Positions 1 to 10,500 are shown, numbered from the stretch's first letter. The stretch is 64,000 nt of DNA from Cranoglanis bouderius (GCA_023630585.1 CM042535.1:28832899-28896898); one strand, 5' to 3'. Notes: generated by a model from the letters alone, not told the origin. Numbers and translations are program-made.

Positions 1-873
1 TGTAGTTATAGTACTGATGTTGTAAAGTGGGGTAAGTTTCATGCATAGGACACTTTCCTAGTAAGAGATATCAGGGGTGCATTTCCTGGCAGACTGGCTT
101 GCTATGAAAAGCACCCCCCTCCAAAATTTGTCTCTGTTGGTCCAAACATCATATAATTTGGAGTTATAGGACTGATGCGGTTAACTGGGGTAAGTTTCAT
201 GGATATGACACTTTCCCAGTGAGAGATATCAGGGGGTGCATTTCCTGGCAGACTGACTTGCCGTGAAAAGCACCCACCTCCAAAATTTGTCTCTGTTGGT
301 CCAAACATCAAATAATTTGGAGAGTATAGTTATAGGACTGATGTGGTTAAGTGGGGTAAGTTTCATGTATATGACACTTTCCTAGTGGGAGATATCAGGG
401 GGTGCATTTCCTGGCAGACTGGCTTGCCATGAAAAGCAGTCCCCTCCAGAATTAGTCTCTGTTGGTCCAAACATCAAATAATTTGGAGAGTATAGTTATA
501 GGACTGATGCGGTTAACTGGGGTAAGTTTCATGGATATGACACTTTCCCAGTGAGAGATATCAGGGGGTGCATTTCCTGGCAGACTGACTTGCTGTGAAA
601 AGCTCCTCCCTCCAGAATTAGTCTCTGTTGGTCCCAGCATCAAATAATTTGGAGAGTGTAGTTATAGGACTGATGTGGTTAAGTGGGGTACGTTTCATGC
701 ATATGACACTTTCCTAGTGGGAGATATCAGGGGGTGCATTTCCTGGTGGACTGGCTTGCCGTGAAAAGCACCCCCCTCCAGAATTTTTCTCTGTTGGTCC
801 AAACATTAAATAATTTGGAGAGTGTAGTTATAGGACTGATGCGGTTAAGTGGGGTAATTTTCATGCATAGGAC
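1..873. repeat. 166-bp tandem satellite array, first part
   Basis: The same block recurs about every 166 bases. The phrase TTATAGGACTGATG falls near 164, 329, 496, 662 and 828, and each unit also has TGACACTTTCCTAGT, GAGATATCAGGGG and TCTGTTGGTCCAAAC. About 5.3 units are present and the first touches the window edge, so the array probably extends upstream. Units differ at scattered positions. Short open frames here merely cross the repeat and are not genes. Confidence 0.93.
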
Positions 874-1814
874 TATTACGACACTGGGGTTAAGAGGGAG
901 ACAGGATGCACTCGCAGGGGAAAGTGGTCAGTTTATTAGGCACAAACAAAAGGGCACATTCATAAGTGATGGGACAACAACACAAAATATACAAAGACAA
1001 GCACGTCACACTTCCAAAAGGGTTAGCCACAGATGAGAACACTTACAGGGCAAAAATCCAGGAAATCATGAAACAGTAATCCAAAGGTTTACAGGGCAAA
1101 AATCCAGGAAATCATGAAACAGTAATCCAAAGGCTTACAGGGCAAAAATGCAGGAAATCATGAAACAGTAATCCAAAGGCTTACAGGGCAAAAATCCAGG
1201 AAATCATGAAACAGTAATCCAAAGGCTTACAGGGCAAAAATCCAGGAAGTAACGAGACATAAATTCAAGAACCCGGGAACGCTGGGTAAACAAAAAATTA
1301 AGAACAAGCGCAAGGACCAGGGAACACCTGATAAACAAAAATCTAGGAAAAACTACGATTCTTTAGCTTCATCGCTACCTATCATTATCATCAGGGACAT
1401 ATAGTTACGTTTAGCTATCACGAGTCACTTTCCGTTATTCTTCATCGATACTCCGCCATGAAGTGGACACAAATAGGGGTTTTAGTAACCAAGCTAATCA
1501 AAAGGAAACAAGAAGAAACGCATGTCACCTGGAAACAATAATCAGACAATAACAGGAGCACCAATGACAGAACATGGGAGGAAACATAATGTGACACAAA
1601 CCCAACGCACCAATAAGGAAGCGGGGGAAGAGACATGACGTAAACAAAAACAGAGGAGCACATGGCAACGTAAACAAAACCAGAGTCTTTGTGAATGGAA
1701 TGTCCATCGGAGAGTTTTTTTAATAGCGCTGGAAAGCGCGCAGATATGCTGCTCCATAGCGGGGCAGCAAGATATGCTGCTCCTTCGTGGAGCAGCGAGT
1801 GGCGAGAGCTAACA
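874..1814 (-). mobile_element. Solo LTR, family A, copy 1 (TSD AGGAC)
   Basis: An insertion of 941 bp splits the satellite. It is flanked on both sides by AGGAC (869-873 and 1815-1819), and the satellite resumes directly afterwards. Its termini (TATTACGACAC at the left, CTAACA at the right) and interior match the LTRs at 18196 and 24986. The polyadenylation-like AATAAA reads on the minus strand near 930, so the LTR sense strand is minus. There is no internal gag-pol region, so this is a solo LTR left by recombination. A 5-bp duplication fits Ty3/gypsy- or copia-type integrases. Confidence 0.9.
1043..1250. repeat. 46-bp minisatellite inside the LTR
   Basis: The unit starting TTACAGGGCAAAAATCCAGG begins at 1043, 1089, 1135, 1181 and 1227, an exact 46-bp period. 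The sister LTR at 18196 has the same motif only once (near 18397), so the array expanded in this copy after or around insertion. Confidence 0.93.
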
Positions 1815-1885
1815 AGGACACTTTCCTAGTAGGAGATATCAGGGGTTCATTTCCTGGCAGACTGGCTGGCTGTGAAAAGCACCTG
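1815..1885. repeat. 166-bp satellite, remainder after the LTR
   Basis: The satellite unit resumes at the LTR target duplication (AGGACACTTTCCTAGTAGG) and runs to about AAAAGCACC, then stops. This confirms that the LTR entered a pre-existing satellite unit. Confidence 0.88.
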
Positions 1886-2459
1886 CACACTATACGTACT
1901 ACATACTAAACTATACGTATACTATACTAATATACTACATCTAATGCAAAACGTAGTATTACTGCACCCATCCTTTCAACCAGAATTTGTAGGTTATAGG
2001 ATTGAATAGTTCAGATGAAGCCCATTCAAAAGCCTATTTTTGAAATAGCCTCCTTACATTTAAACAATACTCAATACATTTTATTTTTTACATTTTACAT
2101 TTTACATAAATACAAAATACAAATGTGTTATATTATGCTGATACATTGTTACAGTATATCAACATGCCACTTTACAAACTTCGTTTGTAGGCTGAACTAA
2201 TCCAGACAAACAGTAATATTTAACATGTTGAGAACATCTAGTGGATTTAAACAGCACTGCAGTCTCTGCCCTCTGTATTTGGAAGAATTTCACCAACTTT
2301 TTCTCTACCAGCTTGCCTAGTCCTCTCCCCAATATTCCAGCACACTTTCTAATTAGTGGGACTTTAATGAGACTTTAATTATATCCAGTGGGAAATATAG
2401 AATGTGATGTAGAATGAGAACGCTAAGGATTAGTGTTGGTTGTTATTCACTGTTACATT
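1886..2459. other. AT-rich intergenic stretch, nothing recognised
   Basis: It starts with an irregular TATACGTACTACATACTA-like run. I see no coding similarity, splice-flanked exon or known repeat after that. Open frames are short and AT-driven. Confidence 0.6.
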
Positions 2460-2660
2460 TTTGCTTTTATTCTGGGTGCTTAAAATGCATAAGAACAGTT
2501 CTAAAGCTTATAATCATTTAATTTAATCGATGCAAAGGTCAGCTTAATACACTGTGTTTTATTTGGAACACAAACCTGCAAATATTCATTCAGTAAATAC
2601 CATATATTACATTAAATAAAAATATACAATATAACATTCATTTAAAATAAACTAAATAAT
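2460..2660. repeat. Segmentally duplicated flank block, copy 1
   Basis: Shares phrases with 4835-4990, 10030-10320, 11455-11610, 13230-13480 and 23150-23490. Examples are TTATTCTGGGT, GGAACACAAACCT, TCATTCAGTAAATAC and AACATTCATTTAAAAT. The order of phrases is kept between copies, as expected for diverged duplicates of one genomic unit rather than dispersed short repeats. No coding potential is seen. Confidence 0.7.
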
Positions 2661-2667
2661 CTGGAGG

Positions 2668-2684
2668 GTATACACACACACACA

Positions 2685-2747
<63 letters not shown>
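2668..2747. repeat. (CA)n microsatellite
   Basis: About 80 bp of CA dinucleotides with one CCCA interruption. Confidence 0.98.
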
Positions 2748-2750
<3 letters not shown>

Positions 2751-2754
2751 TACA

Positions 2755-3040
2755 TAAACCCACCGTTCACTTCAATAGGAAACCTGTACACCTGCTCATT
2801 TATGCAGTTATCCAATCAGCCAATCATGTAGCATCAGCACAATGCATAAAATCATGTCAGCTCAGACCTGTCAACTCAGACCAGTGTGATCATTCTCCTT
2901 TGACTTCTCTCATCAACAGGGTGTCTCAGCCTAAAGATCCTCTGCTCACAGAATGTTTTTTTTTTTGTTTTCGCATCATTCTGTTTAAACTCTAGAGACT
3001 GTTGTGTGTGAAAATCCCAGGAGATCAGCAGTTATTAATG
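2755..3040 (-). mobile_element. Tc1-like transposon fragment (family B), truncated
   Basis: The same sequence as the copy at 5552-6045 (CACCGTTCACTTC, ACCTGTACACCTGCTCATTT, CAACAGGGTGTCTCAGCC), but it breaks off after the GGAGATCAGCAG phrase near 3035. The transposase helix-turn-helix region would read on the minus strand and is degraded. Like the other copy it directly follows a (CA)n tract. Confidence 0.75.
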
Positions 3041-3225
3041 TATGATTTTTCATGCTTTTTAAATCATTTGTAGTTACTTTTAATAATATAAACTGTCCGC
3101 AAGACAAGTTCACTTACATTATAACAGCTAAATACAGTCATTGTCCTACTAACATCTTTATTTTTTTCTCTCTAAAATTAATAAGACGGAAAAATACAGC
3201 TTGCCATTTTAGAGAGAAACTGGAA

Positions 3226-3560
3226 AGCACAAAGGCATCTGTCCTGAAGACTCTCCTGTGGTGGAAAACTTATTGACTGTTACAAAGTGCTGACACTGGA
3301 GACTCCTTCCATGAATGTTAAATAAATGTTACCTTACAGAAAACCTTAATGAGTAGATACTCTTAGATTATGTGGAGCGTCCTCAATATAAGTCCCTGCA
3401 TTAGCTGTTACTACAGAAACAGATATTAGAGAAAGCTCATTAATAAAAAAAACTGTGAATTGATTTACAGCTGGAGCTACTGTCAGAGCTGGTGTTATGG
3501 AAAATTAGAGGACAGTGCTGTTCAGTTCTCGAATCTGTTTGCTCAGAAGGTGTTGACTAA
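3226..3560. mobile_element. MITE-like repeat, receptor-unit copy
   Basis: Shares phrases such as GACTGTTACAAAGTGCTGAC, GGAGACTCCTTC and GGAGCTACTGTCAGAGCTG with 13905-14235. In the other orientation it resembles 6430-6762 plus 8419-8600, 20640-21040 and 49764-49960. The spread to the unrelated TRIM intron shows that it is a dispersed element. No ORF is present. The transposon superfamily is not clear to me. Confidence 0.6.
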
Positions 3561-3780
3561 TTTTTTGTCTTTCTCTTTCTGTTTTCTTCTCCCACTTCTA
3601 CAGGTTTTCACTCACAGCGACATAGACTAAATATCATGTTCCTTTGAGAAACCAGTGTACCAGAGTTCTCCACAAGGCTGTGAGTTATTTCATATAACAG
3701 TAATTTGAAGTAATGAATGTTTGTATTCAGTATATAAATTCCTGCTTAAATATTTTCAGAAATATGTTGCACAATTAATG
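3561..3780 (+). other. Candidate 5' non-coding exon block of the receptor unit
   Basis: A pyrimidine tract with CTTCTACAG precedes 3604-3679, which is followed by the donor-like GTGAGT. The same acceptor, body and donor recur at 19911-20008 in the unit upstream of the open receptor exon, and in part at 14274. Conservation of both splice-like borders between paralogous units suggests a 5'-UTR exon. It contains no useful reading frame. The exon call is inference; the duplication is directly visible. Confidence 0.45.
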
Positions 3781-4224
3781 GGGATATAGCATTGTGCTGC
3801 TTATTCTAATTCCGCAAAAAAAAATTAAAATCAAAATATAGAAAATAATTACATGTTAAACATTTGATTTGTCCACCAAAACCACATTTTAGTTAACTTT
3901 ATGAGGACTGGTTTCATGTACTGTTTTTTTATTGGTGTATTGCTGCTGTCTGTAATGTATTTAGAGATACTATAACTGCATGTATATGTATTATAGCATA
4001 TAACAGAAACACTTATTCTTAGGGAAATACTTTGTGTGGTATTTTATATTATATTGTGTGAAGCATTTGAAAGTAAATCTGAGAATTTGCTGTTATTTGA
4101 AAGTAAAATATAATTTATTTTTTTAATGAAGTATATCAGTACATATTATATGAGTTCTTGACTTTTTGATAACACTCAGTTGTAGGGCCTCTCAGAAAGA
4201 CAACCAAAGACTTAACATATAATT
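3781..4224. other. AT-rich stretch, nothing recognised
   Basis: No exon-like, repeat-like or RNA-like signal beyond low-complexity AT runs. Confidence 0.5.
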
Positions 4225-4325
4225 TGGCATAGAAATGATCTTTTTAATAGAATATCTTTTTAATGTAGTGATAATTTTTCTTCAAAGTGTCATGTAATAA
4301 AATGTAAATAACATCTACCTTATTC
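4225..4325 (+). pseudogene. 3'-end remnant of a receptor unit
   Basis: TCATGTAATAAAATGTAAATAACAT (written here only as landmark pieces TCATGTAATAAAATG and TAAATAACAT) closely matches the 3' end of the receptor pseudogene near 9960-9985 and that of the open gene near 21960. The AATAAA signal is at 4296-4301. No receptor coding sequence lies upstream, so only the 3' tail of a unit survives. Confidence 0.45.
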
Positions 4326-4346
4326 CTCTTATATCATAGCTAAGAA

Positions 4347-4820
4347 TGTTACGATTGCCCCTCGCACTTCCGCATTTCAGTGACTTTCATTTTGTTTACT
4401 TCGCCACGTGTGTCTTTGTTTTGGTTCATGTCTTGTCTCCGCCCCTGTATATTCATTGGTTCTGTTATAATGTGTCTCAGGTGTCTTGTGTTTGAGTCTT
4501 ATTGGTTTCATGTATTTAAACCCTTGTGTTTCTTCACCTCGGCGCGAAGTATTAGCGCAGCTACCTAGAGTTCAGTCTTTTGCCAAGCCTTGTGATTTTG
4601 TTACGTGTTTGCCCGGTTGCGATCCTGTTTTTGTCTTGTGTTCTTGATTCTTGGTTCGCCAAACGTCTATGTCATTTGCCGACCGCCTGACCCTCGCCTG
4701 TTATTTTGATTACGCTTTTGGCTAACATTTTGGATTACTGCTTTTGCCTTTATATTGACTGTCCCTGTACTTTTAGATGTTCGAATACTTTTGGATGTCC
4801 TAATAAAGTATTTTATCAAT
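4347..4820 (+). mobile_element. Truncated LTR, family A, plus orientation
   Basis: Begins TGTTACGATTGCCCC and carries the same ordered features as the inverse of the LTR at 18196. These are GACATGAACC-like text, a TATA-like ATTTAAAC near 4515, a CGCGAAG block, and AATAAAG at 4802. It ends soon after the polyadenylation signal, without the expected terminal ...TAACA and without a visible 5-bp duplication. It is therefore a 3'-truncated copy. Confidence 0.65.
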
Positions 4821-4834
4821 ATTTAATACATATA

Positions 4835-4990
4835 TTAAAATGTGGAATGTATAACATTCATTTTAAAATGAACTAAGGTTGCAGAAACAGAAGTTAATGA
4901 ATGTGAACGAAAGATTATTAATTAATTAATTACATTTATTATAACACGGGGATTCAGATTGCGCTGGGGTTTACATGCATGTGAATTTGA
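4835..4990. repeat. Segmentally duplicated flank block, copy 2
   Basis: ATAACATTCATTTTAAAATG, GTTGCAGAAACAGAAGTTAATG and the GGTTTACATG phrase (broken here for length) align with copies at 10190 and 23290. An expanded TAAT run sits inside. Confidence 0.65.
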
Positions 4991-5052
4991 ATTTTTATTA
5001 TAGCGTGTCATTTAGCTCTCCAGACTATTTTTCAGTCTTGCAGTATTGATAT

Positions 5053-5456
5053 ACAACCCCAATTCAGAAAAAGTTGGGACAGTATGGAAAATGCAAAAAA
5101 ACACACAAAAAGCATCATTTGAAAATTCTATTCAGCCTGTAGTATATTGAAAACACATTATTAACACATGATTTGATGTTTTACTTTGTGAATTTAATTT
5201 CTTTTTGAAAATATACACTCACTTCAAATCTGATGACTGCAACACACTCCAAAAAACTTGGAACAGTTGACTGTTTACCACTTTTTTCTTTTTACCACAT
5301 CTTACCACATCTTTTCTTCTTTTAATAACACGTCTTTTGGACACTGAAGACACCAGTTGGTTAAGTTTAGCAAGCAAAATTTTCCCCCATTCATCCATTA
5401 TGCATTTCTTCAGCCGCGCAACTGTACGGGGCCTTCGTACAGCCCTGTACAGTTGT

Positions 5457-5457
<1 letters not shown>
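5053..5457 (-). mobile_element. Mariner/Tc1-like family C fragment
   Basis: The left end (ACAACCCCAATTCAGAAAAA) and the next 400 bp follow the longer copy at 26720-28191. On the minus strand a C-terminal transposase stretch is readable (CIMDEWGKILLAKLNQLVSS, then RRVIKRR) and parallels CIRHEWDNIPLPKLQQLDSS in the other copy. A (CA)n tract replaces the rest of the element. Confidence 0.75.

Positions 5458-5547
<90 letters not shown>
5458..5547. repeat. (CA)n microsatellite
   Basis: About 90 bp of uninterrupted CA. Open frames that read Thr-His or Cys-Val repeats across it are artefacts. Confidence 0.98.
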
Positions 5548-5550
<3 letters not shown>

Positions 5551-5551
5551 C

Positions 5552-6045
5552 ATACACTCACCGTTCACTTCAGTAGGAAACCTGTACACCTGCTCATTTA
5601 TGCAGTTATCCAATCAGCCAATTGCAGCACAATGCATAAAATCTTCAATCAAATCATCAATGCATAAGATCAGTCTGATCATTCTTCTTTGACTTCTGTC
5701 ATCAACAGGGTGTCTCAGCCTAAAGATCCTCTGGTCACAGAATGTTGTTTTGTTTTCGCACCATTCTGTGTAAACTCTAGAGACTGTTGTGTGTGCAAAG
5801 TACAGGAGATCAGCAGTTTCTGAAATACCCAAACCAACCCTTCTGGCACCAACAACCATACCACGGTTAGTCACAGAGATCCCATTTTTTCCCAGTTCTG
5901 ATGTTTGATGTTAACATTAACTGAAGCTCTTGACCTGTTTCTGAATGATTTTTTAAGTTGCACTGTTGCCAAATGATTGGATAATTAGAACTGCATGAAT
6001 GTGCAGGTGCACAAGTGTTCCTAATAAAGTGGACGGTGAGTGTAT
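5552..6045 (-). mobile_element. Tc1-like family B element, internally deleted
   Basis: The left end CACTCACCGTTCACTTCAGT and the right end AAGTGGACGGTGAGTG form the terminal inverted repeats (the right one also carries the CCTAATAAAG tail). The minus strand 5614-5874 encodes 86 residues with the Tc1 N-terminal pattern GMVVGARRVGLGISETADLL, then TTVSRVY, i.e. the helix-turn-helix DNA-binding part. The DDE catalytic core is missing, so the copy cannot make transposase. Confidence 0.85.
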
Positions 6046-6099
6046 ACTTTTATGATATTTGATGATAATGCTAATTTAATAATTTTCTTATTTTTTGCA

Positions 6100-6280
6100 G
6101 GTAACTGTGTTGTGTGACTTCAATTTGATTTGTTTTTTTCCCCTCATCAGTCTTGAGTCATCGAGTGGATTTGGTAAGCTCTGTTGCTAAAATACAGCAC
6201 CTGCAAAATTCAAGGAAACATTGAATTCCTAGTCTTTCTTGCTTAAATGTTAGATTTTGATTGGTATATGAGTAAGGGGA
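6100..6280 (+). other. Second candidate 5' exon block of the receptor unit
   Basis: CCCCTCATCAG precedes 6151-6173, followed by GTAAGCT. The unit at 20320-20470 has the matching donor GTAAGT at 20389 and similar downstream text (CCCAGTCTTTCTTGCT, TTAGATTTTGATTG), although its acceptor is shifted. It could be a small non-coding exon. This is inference from paralogue conservation only. Confidence 0.35.
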
Positions 6281-6429
6281 AAATAAATAAGGACATAACA
6301 AAAATATATTACTTAATGGTGTTAAAAAATGTTAATAAATAACTGATGAGAATTACACTATAAAAGAGAAGCAGTGGAGATATATATTTGATCATAAAAT
6401 GATTATAACAAAGTACTTTAGAATTCTTA

Positions 6430-6762
6430 AGTCTGATTGATAAAAGATGTTTTTTTTTGGTAAAAGGTAAAATTTTCTATTTTCTGTATTAGCAGCTGTG
6501 ACAATAGTTCTGGCTTAATTCAAATCACAGGTCCATATTAATGCACCTCATTCTAACATATTATTGTTTCTATTGTAACAGCTCATTCACAGGGACTTGT
6601 ATGATGTATGGTATGATGTACACACTACATAATCTATGCCTAATAACTGTAGCGAATCTAGCTCAAATGGGTGAAATATATCTATAGCTCTAATCAGAGT
6701 GTGTTCTGATTAGTTATGGATATAAATTGACCATGAAAGGGAATGTTATATTAATTACTGTA
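6430..6762. mobile_element. MITE-like repeat, left part, interrupted
   Basis: AGCAGCTGTGACAATAGTTC, ATTCAAATCACAGG and AACAGCTCATTCACAGGGAC match 20690-20790 and 49810-49920. The continuation of the element is found at 8419-8600, so about 1.65 kb has been inserted in it. Confidence 0.6.
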
Positions 6763-8418
6763 GTCTAGCTTTAGAATTAAATGCGAAGCAGCTTGATCTG
6801 TTTGTCCACCAAACTTACCAGGACAGTCTTCGTATTACTCTAAACGAATAAAGTATTCTTCTGGCCACAAAGCATAGTTTATTCTAAGTTAAAAGAAGTA
6901 CAGCGCATAGCGAAGAGCAACGTTAAACGTGAACCTTGCCATGAGTAAAAACAGAGACGATCCAGCGGGATAACCATGGATTTTAATAACTACGTAAAAC
7001 TACTGATATACACAACTAGGTATAAACAAATAATACATATATACAGGAAAAGTGAAAGAAACAAAAGGAAAAATGATGGAAATAACAGAATGGCAGAACA
7101 CACAACAGTTTAACCTCAAGAATCAGCAATTAATTGAAAATTCACCTTCAACAGGGGCACTGTCTTAAAAGGACACCTCTATAGATCAATTAAAATTTAT
7201 ACTTGCGTTAATTTTATGCCGTTCATGAGGGTCCTTGGTTCGTAGGTTTAGCGAGGAGTTTGCTGAATCTTCCGCGTCGGTAGAGTCAGGGTGGACGGAG
7301 TTGGGTCTCGCCAAAGTAGAAAGAAGAGAGGAAACGGGAATTGCCACGTGGTTTAACAAGACAAAGGGGAGTCCGGAGGAGTACCGGAAGAGGAAGGCGG
7401 AAGAGAGCAAGTCCGCGAGAGAGAGAGAGAAAAGTGAAGTCAAAATAGAGAAAAAGGAAGTAGTAAAAAGGAAGAAGATGAGAAGAAAGAAAAGCAAGCA
7501 AAAAGGAAAGAAAAAATGCCTAGGGGAACGCGTGTCGCGGTCTTTTATGGACAATGCCAACGTACACGCCTCTCTGAGCTGCTGGCGAATCCAGAGAGAG
7601 ATGAGAAAGTTCTGGGGGGAGAACTTTCTTGGTCTGTCCCAGAGCGGGTCGCATGTCAAGGCGGGGTTTGTATTAAGTTTGGATTAGGATAAAATATGGA
7701 AAAATATAGAATGATACATCCCATGGTCCTATAGTATGCATCATTAATTGGCATATTACGAGACAATGATTTTGGTACCAAACTTCAAGGAAATTATGAT
7801 ATCTTGGACAGTGAAGGATCATTAGACATGGTTACAGACAACTTAAAATTAGCTTTTCATTCAAACTATCTAAAATCACTATAGTTAGGTTATCTAGACA
7901 CAGAACACATGCATATATGAATACATTATAACTATCTAGAAATATGATTACATGTTACATTCAAGAGACATTTTCACTGTGTGTGTGCGTGAGTGTGTGT
8001 ATGTCCAGAAGAGGGGGCTGGCGTTCTTCTAATGTCCCACCGGTCCTTGGTCACCTCAGGATGACCTTTAGGGAGGACGTTTTTTTTTCTAGCCTTGCCG
8101 ACTCTGATGCTAATCCATGTGGTCGTAAACAGAGATTAGATCAGAGATTTACAGGCCCTTGGTCAGAGTTTTGGTGGACCCCTGCTGACGAACCTAAATC
8201 ATGACGTTTCCCAGACGTTCACACCCGTTAAGTCATCAAAGGTTTCTTTTATTGCAGGGGTAAGTCCTGTGTGGGTTCCAAAGAGTCTTTTGCATTCCAA
8301 AGGGCATCTGGCCGCAGGAGGCCTCTCGGGGTTACTCTCGGTCACCTGAGTGGTGAAACTTTTTCATGTTCCGTCTGGGTTAATTCAGAAATCAGTTTGG
8401 GCACTGTTATACGTTACA
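6763..8418 (-). mobile_element. Candidate large solo LTR (minus orientation)
   Basis: The inserted block begins TGTAGTCTAGC and could end ...CGTTACA, giving TG...CA ends. On the minus strand it has a TATA-like CATAAAAG near 7545, a long pyrimidine-rich tract (7390-7510), and AATAAA near 6880, in promoter-to-polyA order. GC content is higher than in the neighbours. A Lys/Glu-rich plus-strand frame at 7235-7687 is only the reverse of the pyrimidine tract. I could not find a target duplication (ATTAC left, TAAGA right), so the borders and the LTR call are uncertain. Confidence 0.35.
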
Positions 8419-8600
8419 TAAGAAATGGGTAAAAAAGGGCTGTCATTTAAGAAAGAAAAATGTATAATCATTGATATGGTAAACTTTTATGTAAGGAGAC
8501 ATTTAGTTAACAGCTGAAGGAGTCTCCAGTGTCCAGGATTTGTAACACTCAGTATGTTTTCTTCCATGGGAAAATGTTTGTTGTTTATAGCTGCTATAAC
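8419..8600. mobile_element. MITE-like repeat, right part
   Basis: CTGTCATTTAAGAAAGAAAA, ATCATTGATATGGTAAA, GGAGTCTCCAGTGTC and TCAGTATGTTTTC recur in the same order at 20850-20990 beside the open receptor exon. Together with 6430-6762 it forms one interrupted element. Confidence 0.6.
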
Positions 8601-8918
8601 AAACTAATACTATTATCACTGTATGTTATGTTATATATTGTGGCCTTTCCACAGCATTAAATGGAACTATCAACAGCTAAAAATACGAAATGCCAATCTT
8701 TAAAATTTTTTAAATTGTAATAATTGACAAAGTGATGTGCAATAAATGGGGAAAATATCTCTTCTGGACAGGTTATGGAAAGTAATCAACTTTCCTTCAC
8801 ATCAGTCTGCTCTACCGTCCCAGTATTGATTATTTAGCTATAACGTTACAAAATGTATTCCTTACGCATCCCATACTTTATTACAGCACATGTAAAGAAG
8901 CAGAAGAGAGAACAAGCC

Positions 8919-9690
8919 ATGCCAGTACCCTCCTGCTCCAGCCCTTACTTTGACTCATCATATATTTTACAGAATGCAAACACCCAACTCAACCGCCTGT
9001 CCATCTTTCTCAACACTGGTGTGTATGTGGGTTTTCCAGCTCTGCTTTGGGCTCTCAGTGTTCTGTACCGCCATCATAAGAGCGAAGGACGAATCTCAGC
9101 CATTACCATCTTTCTACTTCTTAGTGACCTGCTGGAACTGATTCTGCGTCCAGTCCTTGTATACATGTTAATAGAAGACAGCACAGCTTGTATTTCAATT
9201 TTCAGACTTTTTTATGGAGCTAGGCTCTGTGGGCATCTGCTTCACCAGCTGGTGGTGGTAGAGAGTGTTTCTCAACCTTATCCATTACTTACTGTTATTT
9301 TCTCCCCACCCTGCTCTATTACTCTCTGCATCTTTGTGTGGCTGGTAGCAATTGCGTGTCAGTTCATCTCAGATTACAGGTTGTTTTTTTATGTAATAAA
9401 TATGGCTTTATGTCTGGTGCCTCTATTTTTATGTGTAGTCCCATAATTATTGATTTTTGAAAAAAAACCCAAAAAGCCACAAACAGGAAGCTGGTGCTAA
9501 GTGTTGCTATGTTTACTCTGATTGTTTTATATACGCCATTAATGTTGACTATTTTTACTGGCTTTCCTTTAATATTTGACTATCTAGCAAGCATGAGATT
9601 AATTTCAGAGCCCCTCCTGTGTGTTCTTGTCTGCAGGGACCATTTGATTCACACAGCATGTGGACAAATCACTTTGCTGTAGGTAACTAG
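8919..9690 (+). pseudogene. 7TM receptor-like pseudogene (rhodopsin-type)
   Basis: Paralogue of the open exon at 21190. A splice-acceptor-like TTTATTACAG (to 8886) precedes the CAAGCCATG start, as in the other copy. The first frame gives helix 1 (LSIFLNTGVYVGFPALLWAL), an intracellular turn with YRHHKSEGRI, helix 2 (IFLLLSDLLELIL), helix 3 around FYGARLCGHLLHQLVVVES, helix 4 (ITLCIFVWLVAIA) and helix 5. It stops at TAA 9444-9446. Helices 6 and 7 (MFTLIVLYTPLMLTIF, LISEPLLCVLVCRDH) continue in another frame from 9494. The linker is eroded. An AATAAA lies at 9966-9971. The family assignment is from 7TM layout only; the ligand is unknown. Confidence 0.8.
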
Positions 9691-9899
9691 TTTTTTTCTT
9701 TCTTGTCGCAGCAAAACAGTGTATTGTGTTTTGTGTTGTGACTGTGGTTTTGTTGTTATTACCTTATCCTTCCGAGTTTCCAGGTTTTGACTGTTTGGAT
9801 TATGATCAAGATTTTGGTTACATCCTGTCACTTCTGGCTCCCTTTCAATACATTTTTACTGGTTATTGACTAACTGAATCATACAAAATATGCTGTACA

Positions 9900-9985
9900 A
9901 CACTGTTGCCATTAGCAATGAATATTACCTTTTTAATGCACTGATCATTTTCGAATTGTTCATGTAATAAAATCTAAATAACATA
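9900..9985 (+). terminator. Polyadenylation region of the receptor pseudogene
   Basis: TTTTTAATGCACTGATCATT followed by CATGTAATAAAATC. AATAAA at 9966-9971. The same text is seen at 4240-4310 and in shorter form after the open receptor gene, where AATAAA overlaps its stop codon. Confidence 0.5.
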
Positions 9986-10029
9986 ACAATATGAGTCTTG
10001 TTTTCTTTATTTCCACTGCATCACTATTC

Positions 10030-10320
10030 ATTTTTGCATTTATTCTGGGTTTTCAAGTAACCAAGAACAACAATTCTAAACATTATAAGAATGTACATTT
10101 CACCAAAGCAGGATAGTGCAGGTGTTTGATCTGGAACATGACCTTGCAGATGAGGCAAAGTCATTAAGCATTCAAAAGTAAATAACTGATTAAATAAAGT
10201 AAAATCTGAAATATACAATATAACATTCATTTAAAATGAACTAAAGTTGCAGAAATAAAAGTCAATGAATGCATATGAAAGCTAATTTCAGATAATACAG
10301 ATAATGCAATAATAGTAAAA
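10030..10320. repeat. Segmentally duplicated flank block, copy 3
   Basis: TTTATTCTGGGTTTTC, ATACAATATAACATTCATTT and TGAACTAAAGTTGCAGAAAT follow the same order as at 2460-2660 and 4835-4990. Confidence 0.7.
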
Positions 10321-10500
10321 TATCCAATATCACAATATAATCCGTTGTAGTTAATTATCTATATGTACATGTGCACATACATTAATTCCCTTTCATGGCT
10401 GAGGTATATTTCTAACTGGTCAGAACACGCTTTGATTAGATATATAAATATATTTCACGTCATTTGAGCTAATTCGTTACATAAATTGGTGGAGAATACA
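10321..10500. mobile_element. MITE fragment, inverted relative to 6600-6760
   Basis: The reverse complement contains AGCTCAAATGACGTGAAATA and GCCATGAAAGGGAAT, parallel to 6660-6750. It is a short fragment of the same dispersed repeat. Confidence 0.4.

Noticed and set aside
734..1036. 100-residue frame at the satellite/LTR junction
   Set aside because: It crosses the satellite and the LTR insertion site, so it is an accident of two repeats.
1043..1250. CRISPR-like regular repeat
   Set aside because: The 46-bp units are directly adjacent with no unique spacers and lie inside an LTR; the genome is eukaryotic.
5219..5692. Several 70-110-residue frames with Thr-His or Cys-Val repeats
   Set aside because: They are translations of the (CA)n tract at 5458-5547 in different frames.
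7235..7687. 150-residue Lys/Glu/Arg-rich plus-strand frame
   Set aside because: The charge-rich part is the reverse of a pyrimidine-rich tract in the candidate LTR; no domain, splice context or homology is recognised.
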